Assembly: GCA_011316305.1 (NCBI GenBank)
Contig: SAUG01000049.1
Coordinates: forward strand, 1 to 64,000
Length of the DNA stretch: 64,000 nt
Source: Rusavskia elegans
Lineage: Eukaryota > Ascomycota > Lecanoromycetes > Teloschistales > Teloschistaceae
Reading direction: 5' to 3'
Under the pieces are notes generated by a model. The model saw only the letters and a list, made by a program, of their open reading frames with translations, was not told the DNA's origin and searched no databases. Shown one piece after another: positions 1-10,318 of the stretch; position 1 is the first letter of the stretch, and each line of letters begins with the position of its first letter. The translations under genes and the position numbers were made by a program.

Positions 1-368
1 CCCCCCCCCCCCCCCTGCCCTCCCGTCTCACCCCTTGCCCTCCTCCCCCCAAAACACCTATCACCTCACCCAACGCCTCCCACCATCCTCCCCCCAATCC
101 AAACAAACCGAATAAAAAGAAACACAAAACAAACCGTCATAAACCACTCCCTCCCCCTACTCCAATTCTCAACCCAACACAAATGGCCCTCATCCTCTGG
201 ATCACTAAAGACCTCGAAAAAAGTGCATTCTTTCTCCGCGCGCACGGCTTCGAAGCAGGGTTTGAAGTGTTCCAGAAAAGCGGCGCGATTGCTGGGGTGG
301 ATGTGGATGCTGACGTGGAGGGACATGCCTTGCTTGGAGGAGGAGGAGGGGGATTGGGGTTCGGACAT
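1..368 (-). CDS. ABM-domain (antibiotic biosynthesis monooxygenase-like) protein, 5' exon, cut by window edge
   Basis: The first exon starts at 368 and runs to about 135, where an ACG|GTTTGT donor follows. After a Ser-rich start, the residues MSLHVSIHIHPSNRAAFLEH begin a ferredoxin-like fold typical of ABM proteins (small dimeric monooxygenases or stress proteins about 100-120 aa long). The later segment with CTFFEVF, then WVENWSRGREWF, matches the usual second half of the domain. In relatives the next exon carries a short helix and the last strand. That exon is not found in bases 1-134, which are C-rich, so it probably lies outside the window. The substrate cannot be inferred; many members act on quinone-like or polyketide compounds and others have no known activity. 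Partial gene; family fairly sure, function unknown. Confidence 0.6.
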
Positions 369-1858
369 TCTGTGTTGTGGGGTGGGGGCGAGGAGTGGGG
401 AGGTGGTGGAAGAATGGAGGAGAGAGAAAATGATAATAGGGGGAAAACGGTGTTGGAAGGGGGTTAAGGAAGTAGAATGAATATGCAGACAGCGAGTAGT
501 ATTTGTAATCGAAGCTTCAGCTTCACATGCAGCTCACCACCACCACCACTCAGACGTGAATTTCTTTAGTCCCGTCCGTTCCCGTTTAAGAGAAGATAAA
601 AAGGTATCCGTAGGTTGCTGCCACTGAAGTCGATATGCAAAAACAACCAGGTGATCGTGTACTCAGAAGTCCTCCGGGTTTGGACAACGCCCACCTTCCA
701 AGACAGGTGGTGGGTGATGCAGGACAATGTGCCCGCAACAAAAACTCAAAGCCAGACGACATCCCACTTTAGTCTAGCTGCGTCGCTGCCGCCGAAGTAA
801 GACCGGTCAGTCACGTGATCTATGGAGGAGAGTACATCCTTTCTTTCATTAGATATTGAGATGCTTGGATGTAGATGACCGGACGCTATCCAAGGGTTCT
901 CCTCGAAAAACCGTAGAGCGAAATGAGCGGAGTAATGGTAATTTATAGAGGTGATCATGAAGGACGTCCTTTCAAATGACTCTTCACTGGGCTTTTAGGG
1001 GCTGGGAGGGGGCTGATGTGGATTTGTGGCGATGATGGCTTGGTGAGATGGAGGCTGGTCCACAGGGAAGAGTGTGAAACGAGAGCGTGAGGACGGAGTT
1101 GGTGGTTTAATGCTAGATCGATATCAATGAGGAGAGGTGTGTGCCCTTGCTCCAAAGGCTGGGAGTGGAGAGTTCAGTAGGATACGATGGCGATGACGGC
1201 GATGTCAAAGGAGGAGAAAGACTTCAGCGGGCGGATGATCATCAAGGTGTAGAAGTTAGAGATTGATGACTTGGAGTTTCATCATCCCGAATTGGGACCT
1301 TTGATCGTTGTTGATAAGCAATCTCATACATTTCAAATTTGCCGACTCATCAAACACTTGCATAACAAGTCCTCTGAAACATTGAGCCTCGATTGTGCGC
1401 TTTGAGGAAGGTAGGGTGGGCGGTGGGTATTGCGACCTCATGTTTCCGGGCGCAGTTCAGTGATACCCAAGAATCTCGTCCCACTAATATTACGTTAGAT
1501 TTCATTGCTTCCGTTGAAAGAAAGAAGGCTGGGAGTCTCACCATAACTGAAGTCGAATATGTGTTAAGCGATGCGTGGTGTACGGCTAGCAGGGGCCGTC
1601 GATATCCACATCCGCCAATCTGACATTCCGTTTACGTTGGATGGGAAGACATCCACCATCGAGAGATAGTGGGATCGAAGCCGTTCTGAGCTGGTCGGAC
1701 TTTGACTCATATGACTTCGAAAATATTCCGATCTTGTTGAAAGCTTTGCCGTTCGTCAATCCATCAGTCGACGACAATCGCGAGTATAAGCATGACAGCC
1801 GCATAACTATAGCGGAAGTCAGCATCGACAACCATGAAATACTGTACGCGAAGGAGAC
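369..1858. other. Intergenic, no supported gene
   Basis: About 1.5 kb between two minus-strand genes. It contains only short overlapping open frames on both strands with no recognisable domain, no consistent splice structure and no repeat that stands out. It would hold the promoter of the ABM gene and the 3' region of the DUF6594 gene. Confidence 0.5.
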
Positions 1859-3467
1859 TCACACGCCCACCCCCCTTCTCTTTTCGCTGAATAACCTCAA
1901 ATTCGACAGCGAAGCCGGCGACACTAAACACATCAATGCCAGCCCAACCACAGCGCTCATAACCAGTCTTGCGAAGAACTGCGGGACAAATTTGAATACG
2001 ATGATTGTGGTCAATATTATGAGAGCGACGGTGACGGGAGAGTATTCTAGGATCGGTGGACTGTTATGCTGGGCTTGGGCGGATACGGTGATGAGATCTT
2101 TTCGGTGCTGGATGAAGGAGGCTTCGGGCTCGGCGATGGGAGCGTGTTTAGTGAGCCATTTCTGGTAAGCCTTGATGTCGGAATGGGATGATGGGCAGAG
2201 GCTCTTGGTAAGGGAGGAGTAGGATGAGAGGGCTTGATCTAGGGAAGCAGTTGTCAGCATCGTAACATCATTCCATTGCAACGAACAGCAGAGTATCAGT
2301 CTCCTCACTGTACTGGTTGATCTTGCCCGCGCATCTTCCTAGCAATTCATTCCTTCGCCATTGTAATTGACTGGGCATCTTCGCCTCCGCACGTCGTGAT
2401 GCCGAATAACTGGTTCTGCCCAGGTACTGCTCCTCTTGGGTGATGGCAGCGTCAAGGCCGTTTATCTCGGATTCCAGCTCGGAGATCTCGTCTTGCAGAG
2501 AGAGCAAGATACGGTTGTTGAGCGTCTCAAACTTGCGATAGACCGGTTTCAGGACGCTATCGGGCTGGGTTGAGATGGTCGAGGCAAGCAGCGGGTAGCC
2601 TTGTTTCTTGGTGGAAGGCTCCTTGGCTGGGTGATGCTTTCGGCTTCGTGGCAATTGCGGTGAAAGCTCGGGCGGTGTCACCGGCAATTGAAAAGCAGTA
2701 GTGTCGAGATTGTTTGGGATGTCGTTGCTAGGAGGTGCATAGTAAGCTTCTGGAGTATCGCTAGGGATCGTCTTTGATGAAGGCCAGACGTCGGCGCCGA
2801 ATGCAGGACACTGGACTGTGAACGGATCGGGTAGAAGAGTGAGACCGTGATGTTCTGGAATGGAAGGTTGGCGAGAACCCGTACTGAAGCGTGAAGGGCG
2901 CCGTACGCTTGGGTATTTGTGCTGTGGGGCCGGGGAATCTCCTTCGGGGCTACTTGAGCCCATTGAGATGCCGGAATCGGAATGGAAGCTACCGGCTTGC
3001 TCATAACCAGGGTGCCATGTCTGCCTCTTGGATTGCTGGTCGGCATTGACCTCGAGGTCGCTGTAGTGGGAAGTGGGATGGTGGGCGGATACTGGACTCG
3101 AGGCGGCAGTGTTGAGGTCCTCGGCATGGTCGTCAGTATGGTGCTCGTCCTCGTCGTCGACTTCGGGTGTCAAGTGCTGACTTGAGTCCTCGTCGTCGTC
3201 CATGTAGGCGAACACGTCCAATTCCTCGCGTGATTTAGTCTTTGTAGCCGAGTCTGCTTTCGTGCTGCTCTTGGGGATTGAGTCGTGGAGGGACTTTGGA
3301 TGCTGCCGCCTTGAAGGTCTCAATTGGGCTTTGCTGGCATTGGAAATCTTCTTTGGGTCAGTCGGACGGGGAGACAAGACGACGGCCGGAGCATGGCTTG
3401 TCGGCTTCTGAGCAGCAGATGAATGGCGGGAGTGTCGATGACGAGAGGTAGGCAAGATGGAAGGCAT
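1859..3467 (-). CDS. DUF6594 membrane protein with long disordered N-terminus
   Basis: Two exons, 3467-2309 and 2238-1859, joined through a GTGAGG..CTAG intron with a GCTGAC branch site, give 512 aa. Residues 1 to about 330 are low-complexity (S/P/H/D-rich), with a short motif DVFAYMDDDEDSS. The conserved DUF6594 core follows: YRKFETLNNRILLSLQDEIS, then a Glu-rich helix, then a helical stretch ending in NQALSSYSSL across the intron. The C-terminus has two predicted membrane helices (VTVALIILTTIIVFKF and ARLVMSAVVGLALMCLV). DUF6594 proteins are fungal-specific, usually have two or three C-terminal membrane spans, and their function is unknown. The reading frame stays open upstream to an ATG at 3728, but that part looks less protein-like, so MPSILPTSRHR at 3467 is preferred. 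The long N-terminal extension is unusual in length. Confidence 0.75.
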
Positions 3468-4508
3468 GACAGCGTCCTGACGTTCAGGCGTAGGGGTGGC
3501 AGTCGGTCTCCCGTACAGGAGTCTTTGAATGAATTGCTCCAGGTTGTCTTCGGGGCTGGAGCAGAATGGGAGTTGAGTGGTCCGAAGTGGTCTCACCCGA
3601 TGCTGCCCGACTTGCTGCAGGTGACGATAGCGGCTGGATGCAAGGTGGAACAATGACTGTATGACGGAGTCAAGAGGAAAGGACAAGTAAGGAGAAGGGG
3701 AGATGTAGCCAACGACTGTGAGCCGCATGAAACAGTGTCATGTTGCGGCAACGGAGGGGAGAGGGCGATGGTGCAGGCCTGGCTGGTGCTGGTCGAGGGG
3801 TGTCGTCTTCTTCTGCCGCGATCCTGCCTACAGCAGCCCTACACCCCTTGAGGTCACCATACTTGTCCTGTCAGAGCAAGCGCTGCAACCTGCAAGCCAT
3901 ACATCCTGGATGCGGAATCGGACATGCCAATCGGTCTTGGTAGGAAGGAAGGGTGTTGGGGTCAAGTCCATAAGAAGAGGCGGCGTTTAGGGGCGTTTCA
4001 TTCGGCAAAGGGTCCTCCCTTTCCGCCTCAAGGTGTCTGTCTAACCTCCCTCCTTTCCTCTCCCTAGTTCTCTGTGTTCTGCTGTGCTGGCCATGCATCA
4101 TTTTGTCACTTGACCACACATGCGGCGTCATGCGCCCAACTGTCTGAGCTTTCCGCCCATCGAAGCGCTCTGATAGGGACAATGGCTTTGTCTATAATTG
4201 TATTGGTGTGCTTACCCTATGCACTCGGTGGTCATCTTTCATGCATTCGTGCGCATGATGGCTTAAGGCTGGCTTCGGCGTTGCTTCTTCTAACCATTTA
4301 TCGTTGTTGGTTTCTAGGCTTGATGATAGACGATGATGTGGTCTTCCCAAATATATACAATATCGAAGTGAATAGAATCCTGAAGATTTCCCCCTAAAGA
4401 CCACACCGCTGCCCACGATCCGAGAACCGAAGCTATCGCAACATCTCCGCTCTCACAGCCTTCTAACATCCAATGCCAAACAACGAAGCGGAAACAAAGC
4501 ACACCGTG
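3468..4508. other. Intergenic region between two minus-strand genes
   Basis: Contains the 5' leader of the DUF6594 gene (possibly coding up to 3728) and the 3' region of the next gene. Short open frames on both strands show no domain. No repeats seen. Confidence 0.45.
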
Positions 4509-7253
4509 TCATCCATTCTGCACCGTGATTCCTCCGTTCGCCTGTGCCTTGGATGCTTCATTCGATTCTGCTGTCTGCGGTGTACTGCTGCCTCGTGCTT
4601 GTGTCTCTTGCAATTGTGCCTTCTGTCGCTGCATCTCGGCGCCTTGGTCGGCACTGCTCTGCTGCGCCTGCGGACTGCTCGCTCCACCCATGCTTGTCCC
4701 GTTGACCAGAGGTGATGCTGCTCCTGCAGAGTTGTACTGCGACGAATGTTGATGATATGCTGGAGGACGCGCCTGGCTCGGTGTGCTGCTCGTCCCTGCA
4801 TACCCCTGAGACGCATATTGAGCCGCCGCCTTGGAAGGCGATGTGCTGCCTCCTGCAGCTGTCGGTGTCGCCGCGTACCCGTATGACTGTGTTGGCCGGC
4901 TGGATGGTGCATACGGAGGCTGTGACGTTCGATTGCCCGTCGACACCTGCTGCGAATGCGCGTATCCTTGCCCGTACGGGCTTCCGTTCGGATTCGAGTA
5001 CTGATTGTACCCGTTGGCGTATGGCTGTCTCCCGGCTGACTGGCTATACTGTTGGCTTCCCGTGTATGGGTAGCGATCCGGTGTAGAGGTGATCGGGCGT
5101 TGGCCCGTATACGACGGTCGGGCATTGTTGGCGAAATACTGATTGGCGGACGGCGGCCGTGTCGAGTACTGCTGATTCGAGAGGTACGACGACGGCGCTG
5201 TTGCTCGTGCCGGGACTGTCTGTGGCAGATGGCTAGCTCGGTGAGAGAGAGCTGCTGGGGTACTGCTGGCCATGGGATAGTTGTTTCGTGGCGCCAACCC
5301 CCCAGCAGCACTCGGCGTCCTTGACGGATAATTGGTCGCGGAAGGCTGTCGGCCTCTTGTCGAGATTTCATCTTCCTCCAGGCTTCCCTGAAAACTCTTT
5401 GTGTCGACTTGTATCTTGGTGTTGATGTTCAGCTTGCCAAGTTTCCGTCCATCCAACTTGGACAGCGCGTAAGGAGGCAGCGACGAGATCATGATTGACA
5501 ACTGCGATTTGAGCATGGTGTATATTTCCATCTCTTCGGGCGACGGGCTGGCCGGAGTACCCGTCATGGCCGACAGTTGCGCGTTCTGGCCAGTCGTTGT
5601 TCGGACGTTATTGGCGAGTGATAGGTTTCGAACATCTTGATAGGAATTGAGAGTTTCCAGTAGCTCGGAAATGTCGTTGAGCATCTCTTCCATGCCTTTA
5701 GCATTGGCATCGTCGCCTTCTTCCCGCTGTCCTGCCGTGAAATCTGCTGGTGCTGCTTCGGGTTCCCAAGTTCTGACTGCCTCTTCCAAAGATATTCCCT
5801 CCTCATCCGCAAGTGTCTCGTCATCTTCGATCGAAAGAGGATCAACGGAAGCATAGCTGGGTGCCTGCTGAGAGCCGAGCTTGGAATTGTGGAAACGCTG
5901 TTCGCCGACTCTTTTCCACCAAATGCGGTTCTTACTCTGCTGAGGAACCAGTGCTCCAGCATTATCTTGATCTGGTGCAAAGCTGGAGTAGACGCTGCGG
6001 AACAGAGCATCATCTTTTGCTTGCCGATGTAGCGTAAGGGTCTTCTCCGACAGATCCGTCTGAGGTTCCCCGAAGCTCAGAGCTCGGTCTCTTTGTTTCC
6101 TCTTGGTCTCTGGGGATGCCAAATCTTTGGTTGATGGTATGACGTTGTAAGTCAGCCATTGACCAGTTGTCAGCGGCTGGGTGCTGTAGCTGTCACGACG
6201 GTTGGGCCGGCTAGGTGGTGTGATCTCTGCAGGGTTGTACCAATTGACAGACGAGCTCCTTGTCGCCGTATGTCTGGATTGTCTTGGTGGGTTCAGAGGT
6301 TGTATATTCGGAGGAGGAGCGAACAGCTTTCCGATGGTCGGGACTTCTTTCTCTCCCTCATCCCCTTGGCTGTGGACGGGCACAATCTTGGTAAAGGTTA
6401 TGCCGTTGGGTAGCCCGGCTTCGCTGAATGTAGTTTTTTGATCCTTGACTCCGCGATTCGGACTTTCTTGTGTATCTTTCAGGCTTGAGAAGAGCTGCTT
6501 TGGTTGCCCACTACCGCTGCCGCTTCCACCAAAGAGCGTTAAAACGTTGCTGTAGTTCGTTTCATCCTCTGCGCCCGGTCGAAATTCCTCTTTGCCAGAT
6601 ATTGCTTCTTCGGCTGGAGATTGGTTGTTGTCGGAACCGACAAGGCTCATCAGATGTGGCCTTTGGATGAGTTCCCGCAGTATGATGTTGTTGAATTCCT
6701 GCTTGAAAGCGATTGCCCGCACAACATCCGGATGCCGTTCATGTCTGATCTTGTGACTGTCATTAAATTCGCCATTGAGTGCTGTTGATTCAAGCTGCTC
6801 TATCACCGATGCTATGACAGAGTCGAGATCCTTGGAGAAGTCATTGACGCAGTTGTACTCATTCGCCTCGACTCGTTGAGAAATAGTTCTATCTTCGATG
6901 GCTGTTGATAACTTGACTCTCTTGCTGGCTGGAGCGTCCGCTGAGGGAGAAGGTATGGGGTGGTGGAGAATCGAAGGAGTGCCATCGTGTCTAGGTAGAC
7001 GACATGTCAGCAAAGCCAGAAGTGACCCTTGAACAATCATTTGTGCACTGATGACTGACCTCTTCAATATCTCAATGGCGTCTTTGAGTAACTGATGTAA
7101 TTGTGCAGAACCCTTCTCTTCTTCTTGGAGTTTATCATTCGAGATGTCGGCAGGAATGTGGGTGGCAGGGTCGCGTTTTCGCTTTCCCCCAGTCGATGTT
7201 GAGGCTTTTGATGTGTTTGTGAAAAGGTCGGGGCGATCGGCAGCGGGAGACAT
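4509..7253 (-). CDS. Large Q/S/Y-rich nuclear protein, possibly a RSC/SWI-SNF-type chromatin-remodelling subunit
   Basis: Start at 7253. The frame is open for 914 codons, but 7059-6991 is a clear 69-nt intron (GTCAGT donor, TTTGCTGAC branch, CCTAG acceptor) whose length is a multiple of three. The spliced protein is 891 aa and joins as IEILKRHDGTPS. Residues 1-70 contain a KRKRD nuclear-localisation-like motif. Residues about 70-190 are a helical, bromodomain-like segment (VNDFSKDLDSVIASVIEQL, then HPDVVRAIAFKQEFNN). A middle part contains SKNRIWWKRVGEQRF, and a later conserved stretch reads MLKSQLSIMISSLPPYALSK. The last 270 residues are a Q/S/Y/G/P-rich disordered tail. The layout and the bromodomain-like helices recall fungal RSC complex subunits such as Rsc58, but this is from memory of the pattern and needs a profile search. 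Divergently oriented from the rhomboid gene. Confidence 0.7.
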   Translation of the reverse strand: MSPAADRPDLFTNTSKASTSTGGKRKRDPATHIPADISNDKLQEEEKGSAQLHQLLKDAIEILKRSVISAQMIVQGSLLALLTCRLPRHDGTPSILHHPIPSPSADAPASKRVKLSTAIEDRTISQRVEANEYNCVNDFSKDLDSVIASVIEQLESTALNGEFNDSHKIRHERHPDVVRAIAFKQEFNNIILRELIQRPHLMSLVGSDNNQSPAEEAISGKEEFRPGAEDETNYSNVLTLFGGSGSGSGQPKQLFSSLKDTQESPNRGVKDQKTTFSEAGLPNGITFTKIVPVHSQGDEGEKEVPTIGKLFAPPPNIQPLNPPRQSRHTATRSSSVNWYNPAEITPPSRPNRRDSYSTQPLTTGQWLTYNVIPSTKDLASPETKRKQRDRALSFGEPQTDLSEKTLTLHRQAKDDALFRSVYSSFAPDQDNAGALVPQQSKNRIWWKRVGEQRFHNSKLGSQQAPSYASVDPLSIEDDETLADEEGISLEEAVRTWEPEAAPADFTAGQREEGDDANAKGMEEMLNDISELLETLNSYQDVRNLSLANNVRTTTGQNAQLSAMTGTPASPSPEEMEIYTMLKSQLSIMISSLPPYALSKLDGRKLGKLNINTKIQVDTKSFQGSLEEDEISTRGRQPSATNYPSRTPSAAGGLAPRNNYPMASSTPAALSHRASHLPQTVPARATAPSSYLSNQQYSTRPPSANQYFANNARPSYTGQRPITSTPDRYPYTGSQQYSQSAGRQPYANGYNQYSNPNGSPYGQGYAHSQQVSTGNRTSQPPYAPSSRPTQSYGYAATPTAAGGSTSPSKAAAQYASQGYAGTSSTPSQARPPAYHQHSSQYNSAGAASPLVNGTSMGGASSPQAQQSSADQGAEMQRQKAQLQETQARGSSTPQTAESNEASKAQANGGITVQNG

Positions 7254-7815
7254 GGCTATTTCGGTGGTTTGCTGCCAGAGACTCTATGTCGTCGTAGCCC
7301 TAAAGGTCCGCTCGCGAAATCTAGACGCGGATGGTGATTAGTTTCAATCTTCTAGACTGGGTAACGCTGCGTCTTCAATCCCAGCAAGAGAAATCATCCC
7401 CACCACTACCGCAGCCACATCTGATGAAGATGTACTGCAGAGTTGTTTCTCTTTTGGCAGGAGTTAGAGTCGGAGAGCAGGCCAGTCATGCGGATACATA
7501 CCGAGAGATTCCCAAGGATTGTACCTTGACCGCCCGCACGAGACCTGAGGGCCAGCATCTGAGATCCACAACCACGACAACAACCTACACCACTACCACA
7601 CCGGATGAGGATTTGCAAGCAGATACTCTGGCGATCTATGAGGAATTGTCGCGCGCAGTCATCGCAGAGGCAAGCGTATTTCCAACAGGACACCGCAGAC
7701 TTCCAGACTGCACACGCCAAGAGTTTGAGTCGTCACGTGATATCTCGCACTAGCCCTTGAGCCTCCCTCCCCTTGCACCGTACCTTACTCTTCGCTCTTT
7801 CGAAGACAACCCCAC
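7254..7815. promoter_or_regulatory. Divergent promoter region
   Basis: This 560-bp gap separates two divergently transcribed genes and must carry both promoters. An open frame at 7331-7753 (plus) has no domain or coding feel and is taken as leader or intergenic DNA. No TATA box is obvious. Confidence 0.4.
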
Positions 7816-8589
7816 ATGTCCTCTCGCTTCTTCGTCAGTCGACGGCTTTTCAGTCAGCAGTCTTCCCGAGCCCCCACCCGATGGAGCCCACATATCGCGA
7901 CATACGCTACAGTTGGCATCTGTTGCTCCGGATTTGCCTACAACTTGTACGCTAATGATCAAGTGCGAAAGAAGCGATATTTCTGGCACCGCAACTTCAT
8001 CGACAAGAACCTGGTCTTCACCCGGGATAACTACAACGGGGGAAGATGGTGGACCCTGTTCACATATTCCTTGATGCATACCAGTGCCCTCCACCTTGCC
8101 GTCAATATGTTCGCTTTGAGTAGCTTCGGTCCCTTATGTGTCGGTCTCGTCGGACTGCGATCGACTGCCGTCCTCTGGTTGGGTGGAAGTGCCTCTGCCA
8201 TGTACCTGACAATGGCTGGCGAGGATTACAAGAAGAACCAGGCGACATCGAGCATCAGCTCCAAACCCATCTCCATCGCTGGCTACCCTTTGCCTCAAGG
8301 CAGACCAACGAATCAGAGAAATACAAGGTTCATTGGAGCCTCAGGCTCCCTGTTGAGTATCCTCGCTGCTGTTGCGTGTAAATTACCACGGCACGGGGTT
8401 TATGTTTTCCCCTTACCAGTGGCAGTTCCCATGTATGGAGCAGTCGGAGGTTTCGCAGTCTTCAGTGCCATTGCCTATGTCCAGGAACTGGTTCCATTCC
8501 TGGGGCATGCAGGGCATTTAGGTGGGATGGTATTTGGAGCAGCGTATTACATCCTGGCCCTCAAAACGAAGCGACTTCCCAGGATATAG
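7816..8589 (+). CDS. Rhomboid-family intramembrane serine protease, probably mitochondrial
   Basis: Single exon, 257 aa. The N-terminus (MSSRFFVSRRLFSQQSSR) is basic, Ser-rich and free of acids, as expected of a mitochondrial presequence. The rhomboid hallmarks are in order: HTSALHLAVNMFAL (oxyanion His and Asn on helix 2), GASGSLLSILA (catalytic Ser on helix 4) and GHAGHLGGMVFGA (catalytic His on helix 6). About six hydrophobic helices are present. Rhomboids cleave substrate transmembrane helices inside the membrane. At 257 aa it is short compared with the mitochondrial PARL/Pcp1 type and more like small fungal paralogs. All catalytic residues are present, so it should be active. The ATG at 7816 follows a reasonable Kozak context; an upstream open frame is not homologous. 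Confidence 0.9.
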   Translation: MSSRFFVSRRLFSQQSSRAPTRWSPHIATYATVGICCSGFAYNLYANDQVRKKRYFWHRNFIDKNLVFTRDNYNGGRWWTLFTYSLMHTSALHLAVNMFALSSFGPLCVGLVGLRSTAVLWLGGSASAMYLTMAGEDYKKNQATSSISSKPISIAGYPLPQGRPTNQRNTRFIGASGSLLSILAAVACKLPRHGVYVFPLPVAVPMYGAVGGFAVFSAIAYVQELVPFLGHAGHLGGMVFGAAYYILALKTKRLPRI

Positions 8590-9553
8590 CCACTCTCGGT
8601 CACTACCTCGTTCACCGCATTCTGCTTCAAAGCTTCGGAGGTGCGTGTGCGCATCAAAATTTGCATGATCTGAGCAATTGGGGCCATCGTGGGTCCATAA
8701 GCTCGACATGAATGTCGATCCCAATGTTTGGGACCTGATGCCACTCCAAATCTTCGACTATTCCTCACATATAATTATATCTTTTTATCCTCAAAGACTT
8801 GCACGTTCGGGGAATACTCGCTGGCATCGCCTGCGGTGCAGGCCCTGGATCCTCTTCCTGCCTTTTTTTGAAAAGCCTCAAAGCACTCATGTGACTTTTC
8901 GCTGTTACTCTGTGGAAATCTTCCACCTAACAAGGCCCGAGGTCCCACCTTTTGCGCGCCTTCGTCATCTGCAAAGATGTGGACCCATGCCTCGAGGTTC
9001 ATGTTCAGCTACCGACATCAGCTGACAGGGTTATCCCGCGCTATATGGCGGACAATGCTTGGAAGCTGTATCAAGGAGAGTATAGACATCCAAGCAGCAA
9101 CATCTTTGGACGGGAATCTAATGTCGTCCTGCGGAGCTGGTCCCACCCGAAGATGACGACTGAGTGCTGGTTGATTGTATTTGGTAAAATGGCTATCCGA
9201 TTCGTCGAGGAAACTTCGCACCGTTTGTTGTATAGTGTATTCCTCCAAAGTCAGAAGTCATTGGCTATATCGAGCCATCGGTAGTACTCCCGCTATGAAG
9301 TATTAAGCCACCGTCTTGCTACATCTGTCAAAGTGTCACCGCTGGTCAATTCCTACATTCTCAGTAGCTTCGTCGATCAAGCTACGTCATTCTCCGATGT
9401 CGCTTCGACTCGCCAAGTTCATTTGACAAAAATAATTCAGGTCTTCCCTCTGCATGATCGTGCTTGTACATGCCTAATCCAGTCAAATATTTATCACAAG
9501 CTTGAAGTGTGCAGTAAACAGACCATTCATATCATAGTAGAGTCCCTTTCATC
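8590..9553. other. Intergenic, nothing recognisable
   Basis: About 960 bp between two plus-strand genes. It is modestly AT-rich toward 9300-9550, which is probably the promoter of the DUF1989 gene. Only short non-homologous open frames are present. Confidence 0.5.
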
Positions 9554-10318
9554 ATGACAATCACCAAGTTCACCTCCTCATCCCCATGGGTTCGAAACCC
9601 TACCAGCAACGACACCTCATCCTGCAAAACCCATACCGTCCCCGGCGGCCACGGTCATGCCTTCGAAGTCAAAAAGGGGACCTCCTTCCGCATCATTGAC
9701 CTGCATGGCCTGCAAATTGTCGACATGATGGCCTGGGTCCTCCCCTACCCATCCAGCCTCGAACACCTCTCCATGGCCTACACGCGCTACCACCTCAACG
9801 GTACCGCGCCCCCAGCCATCGGCGATCATCTTGTGACCAACAAGTCTGAGCCCATCTTCAAGCTCACTCACGACGACTGCCACACGCACGACATGACTTT
9901 TATGGCCTGCAACCCTGCCTTCTACGCCGAGAAGGGAGTCCCGGGTCATAGGAGTTGTGCGCAGAATATAGCCGAAGCGATGAAGCCGTGGGGAATGCAG
10001 AGTTATCTTGAGGCGGCGAGTGTGGATCCGTTTAATGTTTTCCAGAATACGCCCGATATGACGCTGAAGGATCTGGGGTGTAGTCGGGCGGGGGATTTTG
10101 TGGAGTTTGAGGTGCTGAAGGATGCGGTGGTGGCGGTTAGTAGTTGTCCTTATGATGTGGTGAGTGCAGTCTCCCTCTAGTTCTCTTGTACAATTTGCGG
10201 CTGGTGTGTCGAGCGATGGCTGGATGCTGACGATTGGTGCGTGGTGTAGGATGGCTTCGGTGGTGGTAAAGCGACTGATATAGCTGTTGTCACGGGATTG
10301 AAATCGAACAGAACGTAG
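9554..10318 (+). CDS. DUF1989 / urea-carboxylase-associated family protein
   Basis: Exons 9554-10159 and 10250-10318 are joined through a 90-nt GTGAGT..GTGTAG intron with a TGCTGAC branch site; 224 aa. Family features: an early HTVPGGHGHAFEVKKGTSFR segment, then IIDLHGLQIVDMMAW, then HDDCHTHDMTFMACNP (clustered His/Asp/Cys, likely metal ligands), then DPFNVFQNT and SRAGDFVEFEVLKDAVVAVS, then SSCPYDV. The second exon supplies the conserved end DGFGGGKATDIAVVTGLKSN. In bacteria relatives sit beside urea carboxylase or amino-acid utilisation genes and are thought to act in nitrogen metabolism. The fungal role is not established. Intact. Confidence 0.85.

Noticed and set aside
1..15. Run of C at the window start
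   Set aside because: Homopolymer at the edge; probably simple repeat or end-of-contig effect, not informative.
1641..2168. 175-codon plus-strand frame
   Set aside because: Mostly antisense to the DUF6594 second exon; no domain.
4463..5371. 302-codon minus-strand open frame rich in Arg and His
   Set aside because: It is an alternate frame of the Q/S/Y-rich C-terminus of the 4509-7253 gene; the residue bias is a by-product of that codon use.
7331..7753. 140-codon plus-strand frame upstream of the rhomboid gene
   Set aside because: Threonine-repeat and low-complexity content with no domain; lies in a divergent promoter.
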